From assembly GCF_025643335.1 (NCBI RefSeq), contig NZ_CP092489.1, positions 1,902,001 to 1,966,000 on the forward strand: DNA of 64,000 nucleotides, read 5' to 3'. This DNA is from Endozoicomonas sp. Mp262. Lineage in GTDB: Bacteria; Pseudomonadota; Gammaproteobacteria; Pseudomonadales; Endozoicomonadaceae. Positions 27,601 through 37,133 of this stretch are shown piece after piece. Within the stretch, counting starts at the first letter, position 1, and every line of letters starts with the position of its first letter. The notes beneath the pieces were generated by a model that made no database searches, was not told the DNA's origin, and saw nothing but the letters and a program-made list of their open reading frames with translations. Position numbers and translations under genes: made by a program.

Positions 27601-30057
27601 ATGATTAAACGCAAGGCTGATTTCAGTATAGGAAAAGAGTTTAGTGCTGATCAGATTGAGGAAGGTATCCACCGTCATCTGGAGCAGTCTCTTGGCGTGG
27701 CCTATGATGAAGCGGGCCCGGCTGAGTATTGGGAAGCCCTGAGTCTCGTAACCCGGGATATTACCCTGGAAAAAACCCGGGAAGGGCGAAAGAAGGAGCA
27801 GGAAAGCAAAGCCCGGCGTGTGTACTACCTTTCCCTTGAATTTCTGGTGGGCCGTTTACTGGGTAACAACTTGCATAATCTTGGGATATACAGGCAGGCA
27901 GAAGAAGCCCTTGCCAGAAAAGGGATAAACCTCACCGATGTTTTAGAGCAGGAAGCGGACCCTGGACTGGGTAATGGTGGCCTGGGTCGTTTAGCGGCAT
28001 GTTTCCTGGATTCCCTGACAACACTTAACCTGCCTGCCTTTGGTTACGGTATTAATTACCGCTTTGGGTTATTTAAACAAAGTTTTGTGGGTGGCAGGCA
28101 GGTAGAAAGCCCTGATATCTGGCGGGAAGATGGCTGTCCTTCAGGTATCGAGCGGCCCATGCGCAAGCAAACCGTAAAACTCTATGGTGGTGTTCGCGAG
28201 CAGGCCGGTAAAGTAGTCTGGGAAGATACTGTTGAGATAGAGGGCATTCCTTGGGATGTTCCTGTCACTGGCTATAATACCGGAACGGTTAATACCTTAA
28301 GGCTTTGGGAAGGAAGGGCCCGTGGTGGCTTTGACCTGACCAGTTTTGATGCAGGCCGTTACCAGGATTCCCGTTCCCGTGAGGTGGAAGCAGAGAATAT
28401 CAGCCAGGTGCTCTACCCCAATGATAACCACTATCAGGGAAAGGCGCTGCGCCTGATTCAGCAGTACTTTTTTGTGGCCTGTTCCCTTGCGGACCTGATT
28501 GCCCGCTATAAGAAGGAAAATAACGGTTGGGAACACTTCGCCGAAAAAGTGGCTATTCAGTTAAACGATACCCATCCGGCAATCGCTGTACCTGAATTGA
28601 TGCGTCTGCTGATTGATGAAGAAGATTTTGTGTTCAGCAAGGCACTGGAACTCTGTCGTAAAGTCTTTAGTTACACTAACCACACGCTACTGCCAGAAGC
28701 CCTGGAAAAATGGCCTGTGGGCTTAATAGCCCAGGTTTTACCACGGCATATGCAGCTTATCCATCTGATTAACTATCACTTCCTGAATGATGAGGTGGAG
28801 GCTGAGTGGCCTGGTGATAACCAGGTTAAGCGTCGCCTTTCCATCATTGAGGAGCCGGAACATCCCGGCGATGACCAGATGGTTCGAATGGCTTATCTCT
28901 CTGTGGTGGGTAGTCATAAGGTGAACGGTGTTGCAGCCCTGCATTCCCGATTGGTTCAGGAGCAGCTATTCCCCGAGTTTCATAAACTCTGGCCCAATAA
29001 AATTGTCAACGTCACCAATGGTGTTACACCAAGGCGCTGGCTGGCGTACTGTAATCCGGAACTGGCATCTCTCATTGATGAAACCGTGGAGGGTGACTGG
29101 CGTAGTGAACTGCATCGACTGGAACAGATGCGCAGCCATGCCGACGACCCGGCCTTTCAGAAGCGTTTTGCCGCGATTAAGAGGAATAACAAGGTTCAGT
29201 TAGCCGCAGTCATCAAAGAACTGTGCGGAGTGGAGGTCAGCCCTGATGCCATTTTTGACGTTCAGATAAAGCGCTTGCATGAATACAAGCGACAGCAGAT
29301 GAATTTATTGCACATCATGGCGCTGTATCGAAGACTGCTTGAGAACCCTGATCTTGATGTTCCTCAACGTGTCTTTATTTTTGGTGCAAAGGCGGCTCCA
29401 GGCTATAAGGTAGCCAAGACCATTATTCATGCCATTAATAGTTTGGCGGAGCGTGTCAATCATGATCGCCGTATCCGTGGCAAGTTAAAGGTAGTGTTTT
29501 TACCCAACTACCGGGTGAGCCTGGCAGAAAAAATTATCCCGGCTGCCGATGTGTCTGAACAGATATCCACTGCCGGTTTTGAGGCATCCGGCACCGGCAA
29601 TATGAAGATGGCCCTTAACGGGGCCTTGACCATTGGCACTTTGGATGGTGCCAATGTGGAAATCGCCGAAGAGGTGGGTGACGAGAATATCTTCATCTTT
29701 GGGCTCACCGTTGAGGAAGTCAGTGAACTGCGTCGTCGGGGCTATAATCCAAGAGATATCTATCATCGCTCTGAAGAGTTAAGGGCAGTGATTGACTGGC
29801 TGGCCTCTGATGACCTGTGTCCCGACGAACATGCCGCCTTTAAGCCACTGGTGGAGGCATTGCTGGATCGTGGTGACTACTTCCTGACGCTGGCGGACTT
29901 TACGGCTTACAGTGAAGCTCACCAGCGAATAGTGGAGGCCTGGAAAGAACCGTCCCGCTGGTGGAAAATGGCCATTATAAATTCAGCCTCTATGGGTAAG
30001 TTCTCGTCAGACCGCTCCATAATGGATTATGCCCGGACTATCTGGAATATGGCCTGA
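27601..30057 (+). CDS. glgP: Glycogen/maltodextrin phosphorylase
   Basis: This GT35 enzyme releases glucose-1-phosphate from alpha-1,4-glucans. At 818 aa it is close to E. coli GlgP (815) and MalP (797). The PLP-binding lysine is K669 in EASGTGNMKMALNG. VYYLSLEFLVGR, DPGLGNGGLGRLAACF and QLNDTHPAIAVPEL are family signatures. The frame opens at GTG 27565, but ATG 27601 with an AGAG upstream gives the family length. It is divergent from the LacI-type gene and shares its operator. With no other phosphorylase in view it may serve both glycogen breakdown and MalQ products, so a malP role is equally possible. Confidence 0.94.
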   Translation: MIKRKADFSIGKEFSADQIEEGIHRHLEQSLGVAYDEAGPAEYWEALSLVTRDITLEKTREGRKKEQESKARRVYYLSLEFLVGRLLGNNLHNLGIYRQAEEALARKGINLTDVLEQEADPGLGNGGLGRLAACFLDSLTTLNLPAFGYGINYRFGLFKQSFVGGRQVESPDIWREDGCPSGIERPMRKQTVKLYGGVREQAGKVVWEDTVEIEGIPWDVPVTGYNTGTVNTLRLWEGRARGGFDLTSFDAGRYQDSRSREVEAENISQVLYPNDNHYQGKALRLIQQYFFVACSLADLIARYKKENNGWEHFAEKVAIQLNDTHPAIAVPELMRLLIDEEDFVFSKALELCRKVFSYTNHTLLPEALEKWPVGLIAQVLPRHMQLIHLINYHFLNDEVEAEWPGDNQVKRRLSIIEEPEHPGDDQMVRMAYLSVVGSHKVNGVAALHSRLVQEQLFPEFHKLWPNKIVNVTNGVTPRRWLAYCNPELASLIDETVEGDWRSELHRLEQMRSHADDPAFQKRFAAIKRNNKVQLAAVIKELCGVEVSPDAIFDVQIKRLHEYKRQQMNLLHIMALYRRLLENPDLDVPQRVFIFGAKAAPGYKVAKTIIHAINSLAERVNHDRRIRGKLKVVFLPNYRVSLAEKIIPAADVSEQISTAGFEASGTGNMKMALNGALTIGTLDGANVEIAEEVGDENIFIFGLTVEEVSELRRRGYNPRDIYHRSEELRAVIDWLASDDLCPDEHAAFKPLVEALLDRGDYFLTLADFTAYSEAHQRIVEAWKEPSRWWKMAIINSASMGKFSSDRSIMDYARTIWNMA

Positions 30058-30074
30058 TATCTAATTATCCGATT

Positions 30075-30170
30075 CTTTTTTTAAACACGGAGACACAGAG
30101 GTGCAGAGTTTTTATATCTTTAAATTATAAATCTCTGTATCTTTGTACCTCCGTGGTTAATAAAAAAACT
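30075..30170. repeat. CACAGAG palindromic repeat, copy 2
   Basis: The left arm TTTTTTTAAACACGGAGACA and the right arm ending TACCTCCGTGGTTAATAAAAAAA are inverted copies, with internal CAGAGGTGCAGAG and CTCTGTATCTTTG. It is related to 9548-9630. It follows glgP, where it may terminate transcription, and its right arm abuts the hsdM remnant and supplies that frame's stop codon. Confidence 0.75.
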
Positions 30171-30293
30171 TTCTCCATGGTATCGAGCATACGGAAGTAC
30201 ATAAGGTAAGTGATCTGCTCGATCACTGTCAGGGGGGCATAAGAACTCTTCCCAGAGTTTATCGATTTTGCTTTTCAGCTCGCCTGTGATCAT
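30125..30293 (-). pseudogene. hsdM: hsdM N-terminal remnant (type I methyltransferase)
   Basis: ATG 30293 starts MITGELKSKIDKLWEEF, the usual beginning of HsdM. After a frameshift near 30240 the next frame reads PLTVIEQITYLMYFRMLD, the next conserved HsdM block. About 45 HsdM-like residues remain, and then the CACAGAG palindrome begins. The rest of the gene (the SAM domain and NPPF motif) is gone. It lies just downstream of fic on the same strand. Confidence 0.75.
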
Positions 30294-30333
30294 GGCTGTA
30301 TATTGTCTCAAGGTAAAATAAAAAAGGCTGGAG

Positions 30334-31416
30334 TTATCGACCCAGTGCGAAGAATAACGTTGCCAGGGGTTCATTGATATAGTAGTTATTGCGACCCATT
30401 TTCTGTTTTCTCAGAAAACCTTTCTTACACAATAAGTCCAGGTATTTGGTGGCGGTCTGTCGGCTAACCCCTAGGTCACGCTCGATAAACTCAATTTTGG
30501 TATAGGGATGGCAGAACAGGTTATTCAGTAAGTCCTGACTGTAGATTTTTGGCAGCTCATCACGAATGCGATGTTTAACGGACTGCATTTGGTCACGAAT
30601 CTGCTCAATGAGCCGGGTGGTTTCCCGGGACGTTTCCTCTATCGCGGATAACATATAGAGTAACCAGCCTTCCCAGTCCTGGTGATTTCTTACCGCTTGA
30701 AGCCGCTGATAGTATTGCGATTTATTTCGAATAATGTAGCGGCTCAGATAGAGAACAGGAATATCCAATAGCTGCTGGGCGACCAGGTAGAGAATATTAA
30801 TGATTCGCCCGGTGCGGCCATTGCCATCATAAAAAGGGTGGATACTCTCAAACTGGAAGTGGATTACCGCCATTTTTACCAGGGGGTCGTTGTCGGACAA
30901 ATTGCTGTCATTAATGTAAGTCACCAGGTTGGCCATGAGTGACTCAACTATTTCCGGGGTTTGTGGCGGGGTATAGATCACTTCGCCAGTATGCATATTC
31001 TTGAGTTCAGTACCGGGCAGCTTGCGGAAACCTGCCCGGTTCTCTTCCAGTGCCTGCTGCATATCGAGGATATCCTGAAGCCTGAGCAACCCTGTTGCTT
31101 TGACTGTTTTAAACCCGAGGTTAAGGGCTGCAACGTAGCTTTTGACCTCTTTGGCACCGAGACTGTAGGTGCTGCCTGCAATATTGTCATCCCTGAACAG
31201 TTCATCATGGGTGGTGACGATATTTTCCACTTCAGAACTGTCTTTTGCCTCTTGCAGAGCCAATGTGCTGACCAGGATGGCTTCATTGGGAATGGAGCGC
31301 ACAATGCCTTTCAGTTCTGCAAGGTGACGATGGGCCCTGGCCAGCTGTTTCAAGACAGCCTGTGTTTCCAGTTGTGTCTCCTGATCCACAGGAAGGTGGG
31401 TTGGCTGATAGGTCAC
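30334..31416 (-). CDS. fic: Fic-family protein (class II) with C-terminal winged helix
   Basis: This 360-aa Fic enzyme is predicted to transfer AMP from ATP to a hydroxyl on a target protein. The complete active motif HPFYDGNGRTGR spans 193-204. The N-terminal part holds an inhibitory helix with S60-x-x-x-E64-N65, whose Glu blocks ATP, which makes it a class II self-inhibited Fic. Residues about 290-355 form a winged-helix-like domain (FIERDLGVSRQTATKYLDLL), as in large DNA-linked Fic proteins. The gene is intact while the hsdR and hsdM remnants on each side are broken. Repeated TTTTCTATACATGT-like sites lie just upstream and could be bound by its own winged helix. The target is unknown. Confidence 0.93.
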   Translation of the reverse strand: MTYQPTHLPVDQETQLETQAVLKQLARAHRHLAELKGIVRSIPNEAILVSTLALQEAKDSSEVENIVTTHDELFRDDNIAGSTYSLGAKEVKSYVAALNLGFKTVKATGLLRLQDILDMQQALEENRAGFRKLPGTELKNMHTGEVIYTPPQTPEIVESLMANLVTYINDSNLSDNDPLVKMAVIHFQFESIHPFYDGNGRTGRIINILYLVAQQLLDIPVLYLSRYIIRNKSQYYQRLQAVRNHQDWEGWLLYMLSAIEETSRETTRLIEQIRDQMQSVKHRIRDELPKIYSQDLLNNLFCHPYTKIEFIERDLGVSRQTATKYLDLLCKKGFLRKQKMGRNNYYINEPLATLFFALGR

Positions 31417-31447
31417 TGGCTCTCCAGATAGCTATGCGTTAGTGGTG

Positions 31448-31563
31448 TTTTCTGTACATGTCAGCACGATATGTATAGAAAATGAGGTTTTTCTATATCT
31501 ATTCATATCAACATGTATAAAAAAACATTGTTTTCTATACATGTTTTATCAAAGTATACAAAA
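31448..31563. promoter_or_regulatory. Cluster of iterated TTTTCTATACATGT sites upstream of fic
   Basis: Six related sites in alternating orientation lie within 116 bp: TTTTCTGTACATGT (31448), ATATGTATAGAAAAT (31469), TTTTTCTATATCT (31488), ACATGTATAAAAAAAC (31511), TTTTCTATACATGTTTT (31531) and AAAGTATACAAAA (31551). They start about 30 bp upstream of the fic start codon. The spacing suggests a multi-site operator, most simply for autoregulation by the Fic winged helix. Part of the similarity may come from the AT-rich composition. Confidence 0.5.
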
Positions 31564-31819
31564 TTGCCCTCTTTTGTGTATATATCATCTCCATGGACTT
31601 CCCTGTACCGGCTGCAAGACAACGCTATACCGAGAGCAGGCCCGTACTCACGGAAAAGCTGTCCATAATATCCTTAATTGCCATGGGAACGATTTTGTCC
31701 CTGTTGGTATAAAGGGGGGGCTGGACGGCAATCATATCCCTGTCAAAATGAATGGCATGCCCCTGGCCCGAACGGGTCTTTGCATAACCGTTTTTCCCTG
31801 CCAGTCATCTGTCAAAATT
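31564..31819. other. Degenerate region between fic operator and hsdR remnant
   Basis: I see no intact gene here. On the minus strand, broken stretches such as ILTDDWQGKTVMQRPVRARG and, in another frame, YTNRDKIVPMAIKDIMDSF look like decayed coding sequence interrupted by frameshifts. I do not recognise the family. Confidence 0.35.
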
Positions 31820-32145
31820 TCACTTTCTAAATAGATCGCCATAGACGTTGTAGATGAAACGGTGGGATTCATGGGCAACAATCAGATCGAAATAGCGCAC
31901 ATCGAATTGATCCATAATGTTCATCATGCCGGGGTAGGTGGCAATGAGTATGCGGGAGTTGTCCTGGTATTTTTAATCCGTTCTGCCTACCACATAAATG
32001 GGATCATTAATAAACTCGTTGTAAGCATTACGAACCTGTTTGCGCAATGCTTTCCGGTCGCACAGGAACAGTACCCGCTTGGCCCTGCGGGCATCCAGCA
32101 GCAGTTTGGCAAGGGTAAAAACCTGCACAGAATGTCTGGATACTT
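31820..32145 (-). pseudogene. hsdR: hsdR remnant (type I restriction helicase fragment)
   Basis: The minus strand reads FTLAKLLLDARRAKRVLFLCDRKALR and NAYNEFINDPIYVVGRTD, then an in-frame TAA, then [35 protein letters not shown] and VYGDLFRK before a TGA. This is the helicase I-III region of HsdR. The Walker A segment is missing, and the DEAH-like box reads AHES. It is a fragment with internal stops, upstream of fic and on the same strand. Confidence 0.8.
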
Positions 32146-32475
32146 CATTTTTTGGGTAGGATAATTTTTTCTGCTTAGCCGGGAAAATATGAAACTGTTG
32201 ATCAATACTATCTGGTATCCCGAGGGCTATCAGGATTTTATTATTCCGGAGAAGTGATTTCTTAAATAGGGGTGGATTCAGGTAAAACGCCCTAGTATAT
32301 ACACATATCACTGCTTTATAAATCCGTATTTTTAATCGGTGATTTGCTTATAAATAGGCGGTATTTTATAGATCTACTGACGTGTAGTCCATTACTTTCC
32401 TGACATGTTCTGATCGTGTCTGTGATAATCGCTCCCGTTTGTTGTTAACCTTTGTGCTTGTTCTGGGGATAACCT

Positions 32476-34119
32476 ATGCATCCGCTTGCCGGTCAGCCTG
32501 CGACCGATGACCTTCTTGTTAATATTCCACGTCTGGTCAGCGATTACTACACTGTAAGTCCTGAGCCGGAAAATGATGCTCATAAGGTGGCATTTGGTAC
32601 TTCAGGGCATCGGGGAAGCTCATTCAGATCAACATTTAATGAAACCCATATTCTGGCCATTAGCCAGGCAATTTGCGACTATCGGCACAAGCAGGGCATT
32701 ACCGGTCCCCTTTATGTGGGTATGGATACCCATGCGCTGTCTGAGCCTGCCTTGATCAGTGCTGTAGAGGTATTTGCCGCCAATGGTGTGGACGTTGTGA
32801 TTCAGCAAGGCAGAGGTTATACACCCACACCTGTAATTTCCCATGCCATTGTCAGCTATAACCGGGCTAATAGCCGCAAAGCGGATGGTGTGGTGATTAC
32901 ACCGTCCCATAACCCGCCTGAAGATGGCGGTTTTAAATATAACCCTCCCCATGGTGGGCCTGCCGGGACAGAGGTTACCCGGTGGATTGAGCAGCGGGCT
33001 AATGACTTGATTGCTGATCGGCTGGCTGCGGTGAAAAGAACAACATTTGCCAGGGCCATGGCGTCAGGAGCTGTTAAGGAATATGACTATATCACCCCCT
33101 ATGTTCATGATCTGGAGCAGGTGGTGGATATGGCGGCTATTCGTGAAGCCGGATTGAAAATTGGTGTGGATCCGCTGGGTGGTTCCGGTCTGCACTACTG
33201 GGAACCCATCGCTGAACACTACGGCTTAAACCTGGAAATGGTTAGCCGGAAAATTGATCCAACGTTTTCTTTTATGCATGTGGATAAGGATGGCAAGATC
33301 CGTATGGACTGCTCTTCCGCCTGTGCCATGGCTGGCTTAATCAAGCTCAAGGATCAGTTTGATATTGCCTTTGGTAATGACCCTGACTTTGATCGTCATG
33401 GCATTGTTACCCGACAGTTTGGGCTGCTGAACCCTAATCATTATCTGGCGGTTGCCATTGATTACCTCTATCGCCACCGTAAGGGTTGGCCGACACAGGC
33501 TCGGATCGGCAAAACCCTGGTATCCAGTGGCATGATTGATCGTGTAGCGGGAGGACTTGGACGACAGATCGCTGAAGTACCCGTGGGCTTCAAATGGTTT
33601 GTGGATGGCCTGGCCACAGGTGAGATGGCCTTTGGTGGTGAAGAGAGTGCCGGGGCAGCCTTCCTGCGCAGGGATGGTAAAACCTGGTGTACTGATAAAG
33701 ACGGCTTCATTCTGGCATTGCTTGCGGCAGAAATTACCGCGGTGACGGGCAAAGACCCGGGTGAACATTATCAGTCACTGACTGAACGTTATGGGGCTCC
33801 TGTCTATCAACGTATTGAGGCCCCTGCCAATGACCAGCAGAAAAAAATATTGGCGGCATTAAGTCCTGATCAGGTTAAGGCAGATAAGCTGGCTGGCGAT
33901 CCTATCAAAGAAAAACTGACTCATGCGCCAGGAAATAATGCAGCTATTGGTGGCCTGAAGGTTGTCACCGATAACGGCTGGTTTGCGGCTCGTCCTTCCG
34001 GTACCGAGTCTGTTTATAAGATTTACACAGAAAGCTTTGAGGGAGAGCAACACCTTCAGAAAATTCAGGCTGAAGCGAAAGCGATTGTGTCTGAGGTGTT
34101 TGAGTCTGCTTCAAAATAA
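32476..34119 (+). CDS. pgm: Phosphoglucomutase (alpha-D-glucose specific)
   Basis: The 547-aa protein matches E. coli Pgm in length. It interconverts glucose-1-phosphate and glucose-6-phosphate. The phospho-serine is S144 in [12 protein letters not shown]. The metal loop reads [10 protein letters not shown], the sugar-binding loop FGGEESAGA, and the phosphate-binding loop RPSGTES near the C-terminus. It precedes glgC by about 190 bp and links GlgP product to glycolysis and GlgC substrate supply. The N-terminal [11 protein letters not shown] motif is also diagnostic. Confidence 0.97.
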   Translation: MHPLAGQPATDDLLVNIPRLVSDYYTVSPEPENDAHKVAFGTSGHRGSSFRSTFNETHILAISQAICDYRHKQGITGPLYVGMDTHALSEPALISAVEVFAANGVDVVIQQGRGYTPTPVISHAIVSYNRANSRKADGVVITPSHNPPEDGGFKYNPPHGGPAGTEVTRWIEQRANDLIADRLAAVKRTTFARAMASGAVKEYDYITPYVHDLEQVVDMAAIREAGLKIGVDPLGGSGLHYWEPIAEHYGLNLEMVSRKIDPTFSFMHVDKDGKIRMDCSSACAMAGLIKLKDQFDIAFGNDPDFDRHGIVTRQFGLLNPNHYLAVAIDYLYRHRKGWPTQARIGKTLVSSGMIDRVAGGLGRQIAEVPVGFKWFVDGLATGEMAFGGEESAGAAFLRRDGKTWCTDKDGFILALLAAEITAVTGKDPGEHYQSLTERYGAPVYQRIEAPANDQQKKILAALSPDQVKADKLAGDPIKEKLTHAPGNNAAIGGLKVVTDNGWFAARPSGTESVYKIYTESFEGEQHLQKIQAEAKAIVSEVFESASK

Positions 34120-34129
34120 TAAGTATCCG

Positions 34130-34175
34130 TTCAGGCTGTATTCATTGATTTAAACAACAGTTATTACAGCCTGAA
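34130..34175. repeat. Inverted repeat between pgm and glgC
   Basis: TTCAGGCTGTA and TACAGCCTGAA form an 11-bp perfect inverted repeat around a 24-base spacer. No T-run follows, so it is a weak terminator candidate; it could instead be an operator or an mRNA-processing hairpin. Confidence 0.4.
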
Positions 34176-34311
34176 ATGGGGGGACTTTGTCCAATTTTTG
34201 GGCAAATGTACTCTAGTACAGCACCCTACCTAAAACATAAATATCCGTACGGGTGCGCTGTTATAAAAAGTTAAATAATTAAACGAAAATTAAAAAATCG
34301 GGAGTATTAAC

Positions 34312-35535
34312 ATGTCATCAGTATTATCCATGATACTGGCTGGGGGCGCAGGAACACGGTTGGCACCGCTGACAGAGCAGCGAGCGAAACCCGCTGTACC
34401 CTTTGGGGGCCAGTACCGGATTATTGATTTTGTATTGAGTAATTTTGTGAACTCCGACCTTCACAAAATTTATCTGGTTACACAGTTTAAATCACACTCT
34501 TTAAGCAAGCATCTTCAGCGCTGCTGGCGAATTGCGGGACTGTCTGACAAGTTTATTGATACCCTGCCTGCACAAATGTGGACGGGAGGGGATTGGTACC
34601 AGGGGACAGCGGATGCTATTTATCAGAATATCCACCATATTGAGTCCCATAATCCGGATATGGTCTGTGTATTTGGCGGTGATCATATTTACACCATGGA
34701 TGTCCGGCAGATGGTCACCTACCACGAGCAGAATAATGCCGATCTGACCGTTGCTGCCATTCCGGTACCTGTTGATCAGGCCCACCAGTTTGGTGTTATC
34801 GAAGTTGATGACAATGGACGTATGATTGGTTTTGAGGAAAAACCTACATCCAATCCCAAAACCATGCCAGGCAATCCCAATTATGTGCTGGCTTCTATGG
34901 GGAACTATGTCTTTAACAAAGAGTGTCTGGTTCGAGAGCTTAAAGCCAATAGTGAGGATGCGGGGTCGTCTCATGATTTTGGTAAGGATATTATTCCGTC
35001 CCTTTATCCAAGGGCGAAGGTGATGGTCTATGACTTTACCACTAATGTGATTCCCGGCGATCACAATGATGGTTACTGGAGAGATGTTGGCACCATTGAC
35101 TCCTACTGGCAGTCTAATATGGATTTTCTGTCTGAAAAACCTCCGATTAATTTGCATAACCAGCAGTGGCCTATTAACACCTATATACCGCCTTATCCAC
35201 CTGCACTGATTGCCTATGACCGGGAGATACGTGCAGGCCAGATCAACAATTCCATGGTGGGTACGGGTTGTATTTTCAATGATGTCTTTATGGATAACTC
35301 TGTGGTTGGATACAACGTGGCTATGGGGAATAAGGCCAGCATCTCTGACTCTGTTATTTTGCCCAATGTAAAAATTGGTGAGGGTGCCGTGATTCACAGG
35401 GCAATCGTTGATAAACGGGTTGAAATTGCACCAGGCGCTAAAGTAGGTGTGAACCTGGAACAAGACCGCAAACGATTTACTGTGACTGATTCGGGATTGG
35501 TTGTAGTACCAAGAGGAATGAAGGTTGGCTTCTGA
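34312..35535 (+). CDS. glgC: Glucose-1-phosphate adenylyltransferase GlgC
   Basis: The 407-aa enzyme makes ADP-glucose, the committed step of bacterial glycogen synthesis. The nucleotide motif [20 protein letters not shown] is at the N-terminus, followed by the [15 protein letters not shown] and [17 protein letters not shown] blocks. A left-handed beta-helix domain ([20 protein letters not shown]) occupies the C-terminal third. A GGGAG ribosome site precedes ATG 34312. It overlaps glgA by 11 bp, so the two are translationally coupled. Likely allosteric control by glycolytic intermediates is known for the family but not readable here. Confidence 0.97.
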   Translation: MSSVLSMILAGGAGTRLAPLTEQRAKPAVPFGGQYRIIDFVLSNFVNSDLHKIYLVTQFKSHSLSKHLQRCWRIAGLSDKFIDTLPAQMWTGGDWYQGTADAIYQNIHHIESHNPDMVCVFGGDHIYTMDVRQMVTYHEQNNADLTVAAIPVPVDQAHQFGVIEVDDNGRMIGFEEKPTSNPKTMPGNPNYVLASMGNYVFNKECLVRELKANSEDAGSSHDFGKDIIPSLYPRAKVMVYDFTTNVIPGDHNDGYWRDVGTIDSYWQSNMDFLSEKPPINLHNQQWPINTYIPPYPPALIAYDREIRAGQINNSMVGTGCIFNDVFMDNSVVGYNVAMGNKASISDSVILPNVKIGEGAVIHRAIVDKRVEIAPGAKVGVNLEQDRKRFTVTDSGLVVVPRGMKVGF

Positions 35536-36973
35536 ACTGAAGATTCTTTTTGCCGTCTCTGAACTGGCAGGTATTGTTAAAACCGGGGGGCTGGCCGATG
35601 CGGTTGGCGCCCTGGCGCCTGCCATGATTAAGCAGGGGCATGATGTGCGTGTGATAATGCCGGCTTACCGGTCAACATTCACAAGCCTCGACTCTAAGGT
35701 TATTGCCTGTGGTGAAGTGGCAATTAATTACCATCAGCGGATAGGCTTTGCCCTGAGGCAAGCCTGTTTTGATGGAATTGTCGTTTATTTGATTGAGCAC
35801 AATGATTATTTTCACCGGGCCGGGCTTTATGGTGAGCACGGCCAGGGTTATGGCGATAATAGCCAGCGTTTTGCTTTCTTCAGTAAGGCAGTGCTGGCAG
35901 CCTGTCAGCTGATTGATTTCTCGCCTGATGTGATTCATTGCCATGACTGGCAAACAGCATTATTGCCCTATTATTTGAAAGTGGATGAGTGCAAAACACC
36001 CTTTTTCAACAACACCGGCACGGTACTGACCATTCATAATGCGGCCTACCAACAGCATACCGGCAGCCATTTAATGGATGAGCTGGGCATCGCCTGGCGC
36101 TATTTTAATGCGGCCTGTTTTGAAGACTGTGGGCAAATTAATTTGCTCAAGGGCGGTATCGCTTTTGCGGATAGAGTAACAACGGTCAGTCCAACCTATG
36201 CTGAGGAACTGTTAACCGAAGAAGGCGGTCATGGTTTGGTTGATAGTTTCCGGCGTCGGCACCGGGATCTTTACGGTATTCTTAATGGTTGTGACTACCG
36301 GCACTGGGACCCTGCCACTGATGAATTAATTCCGGCAACCTTTTCCAAAGAGGTTATGCAAGGGAAAGCCGTCTGTAAAAGCGCATTGCAGGATCGACTG
36401 AATTTACCCGTGGATGATGGCAAGCCTGTTTTTGGCCTGGTTAGCCGGTTGGCGGATCAAAAAGGCTTTAGTTTTTTAATGCCTGCCTTGCAGCGTATTC
36501 TTCGTGAAAATATACAGCTGGTTTTACTGGGGTCAGGAGACAGGGCGATTGCGGAAGAATTGCAATGGTTCGCTGAGCGGTATCCGGACAAATGTCGTTT
36601 TATCAATGGTTTTGATAATGGCTTAGCGCACTGGATAGAGGCGGGCAGTGACTTTTTCCTGATGCCATCGCTCTTTGAACCCTGCGGTCTAAACCAGATG
36701 TATAGCCTGAAATATGGCACCTTGCCTATTGTCAGGGCTGTTGGCGGCCTGAAAGACACGGTGGAGGCTTATGGTGACAAAGGCGAGCAAGGAACGGGGT
36801 TTGTTTTTGAACAACCCTGTGCGCCTGATTTAATAGCCTGTCTCTATCGAGCTCTCAGGGTTTATGGGGATGCCCGGATATTTAGACAGTTGCAGCAAAA
36901 TGCCATGAGCCAGACCTTCACCTGGGAAGAGTCTGCCGCTGCTTACTGTGACATCTACCACTCAATCAACTAA
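35525..36973 (+). CDS. glgA: Glycogen synthase GlgA (ADP-glucose)
   Basis: This 482-aa GT5 glycosyltransferase extends alpha-1,4-glucan with ADP-glucose. The KTGGLADAVGALAPA motif (K19) binds the donor, and the C-terminal PSLFEPCGLNQMYSLKYGTLPIVRAVGGLKDTV block contains the conserved Glu of the GT-B fold. The start is TTG 35525, inside the end of glgC, with AGAGGA 8 bases upstream; no nearer ATG restores the conserved N-terminus. The gene order glgC-glgA-glgB follows. Confidence 0.96.
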   Translation: MASELKILFAVSELAGIVKTGGLADAVGALAPAMIKQGHDVRVIMPAYRSTFTSLDSKVIACGEVAINYHQRIGFALRQACFDGIVVYLIEHNDYFHRAGLYGEHGQGYGDNSQRFAFFSKAVLAACQLIDFSPDVIHCHDWQTALLPYYLKVDECKTPFFNNTGTVLTIHNAAYQQHTGSHLMDELGIAWRYFNAACFEDCGQINLLKGGIAFADRVTTVSPTYAEELLTEEGGHGLVDSFRRRHRDLYGILNGCDYRHWDPATDELIPATFSKEVMQGKAVCKSALQDRLNLPVDDGKPVFGLVSRLADQKGFSFLMPALQRILRENIQLVLLGSGDRAIAEELQWFAERYPDKCRFINGFDNGLAHWIEAGSDFFLMPSLFEPCGLNQMYSLKYGTLPIVRAVGGLKDTVEAYGDKGEQGTGFVFEQPCAPDLIACLYRALRVYGDARIFRQLQQNAMSQTFTWEESAAAYCDIYHSIN

Positions 36974-37046
36974 AAAGGAGCCTTAACGTTGGGAGTTAAC
37001 CAGTACCGGGAAGCTATCCATACGGCTCTCGAGTAAGCTGAAACAC

Positions 37047-37080
37047 CCGTATGCATTCCCGGCATATGCCGGGAGTTAGG
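37047..37080. repeat. GCATTCCCGGC hairpin repeat before glgB
   Basis: ATTCCCGGCATATGCCGGGAGT (37055-37076) is an almost perfect hairpin. CCGTATGCATTCCCGGC matches 4979-4995, and an inverted CCGGGAAGCTATCCATACGG lies at 37007-37025. It lies in the gap between glgA and glgB and overlaps a possible but unlikely GTG start at 37080. Confidence 0.55.
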
Positions 37081-37133
37081 TGCAGAGGTGGATACGAAAG
37101 TTTTGCAGTGCTGTGACTACCAATAGCCTGATT

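Noticed and set aside
34501-35625. 374-aa antisense ORF over glgC
   Set aside because: It is the complement of a strongly coding gene and shows no family features.
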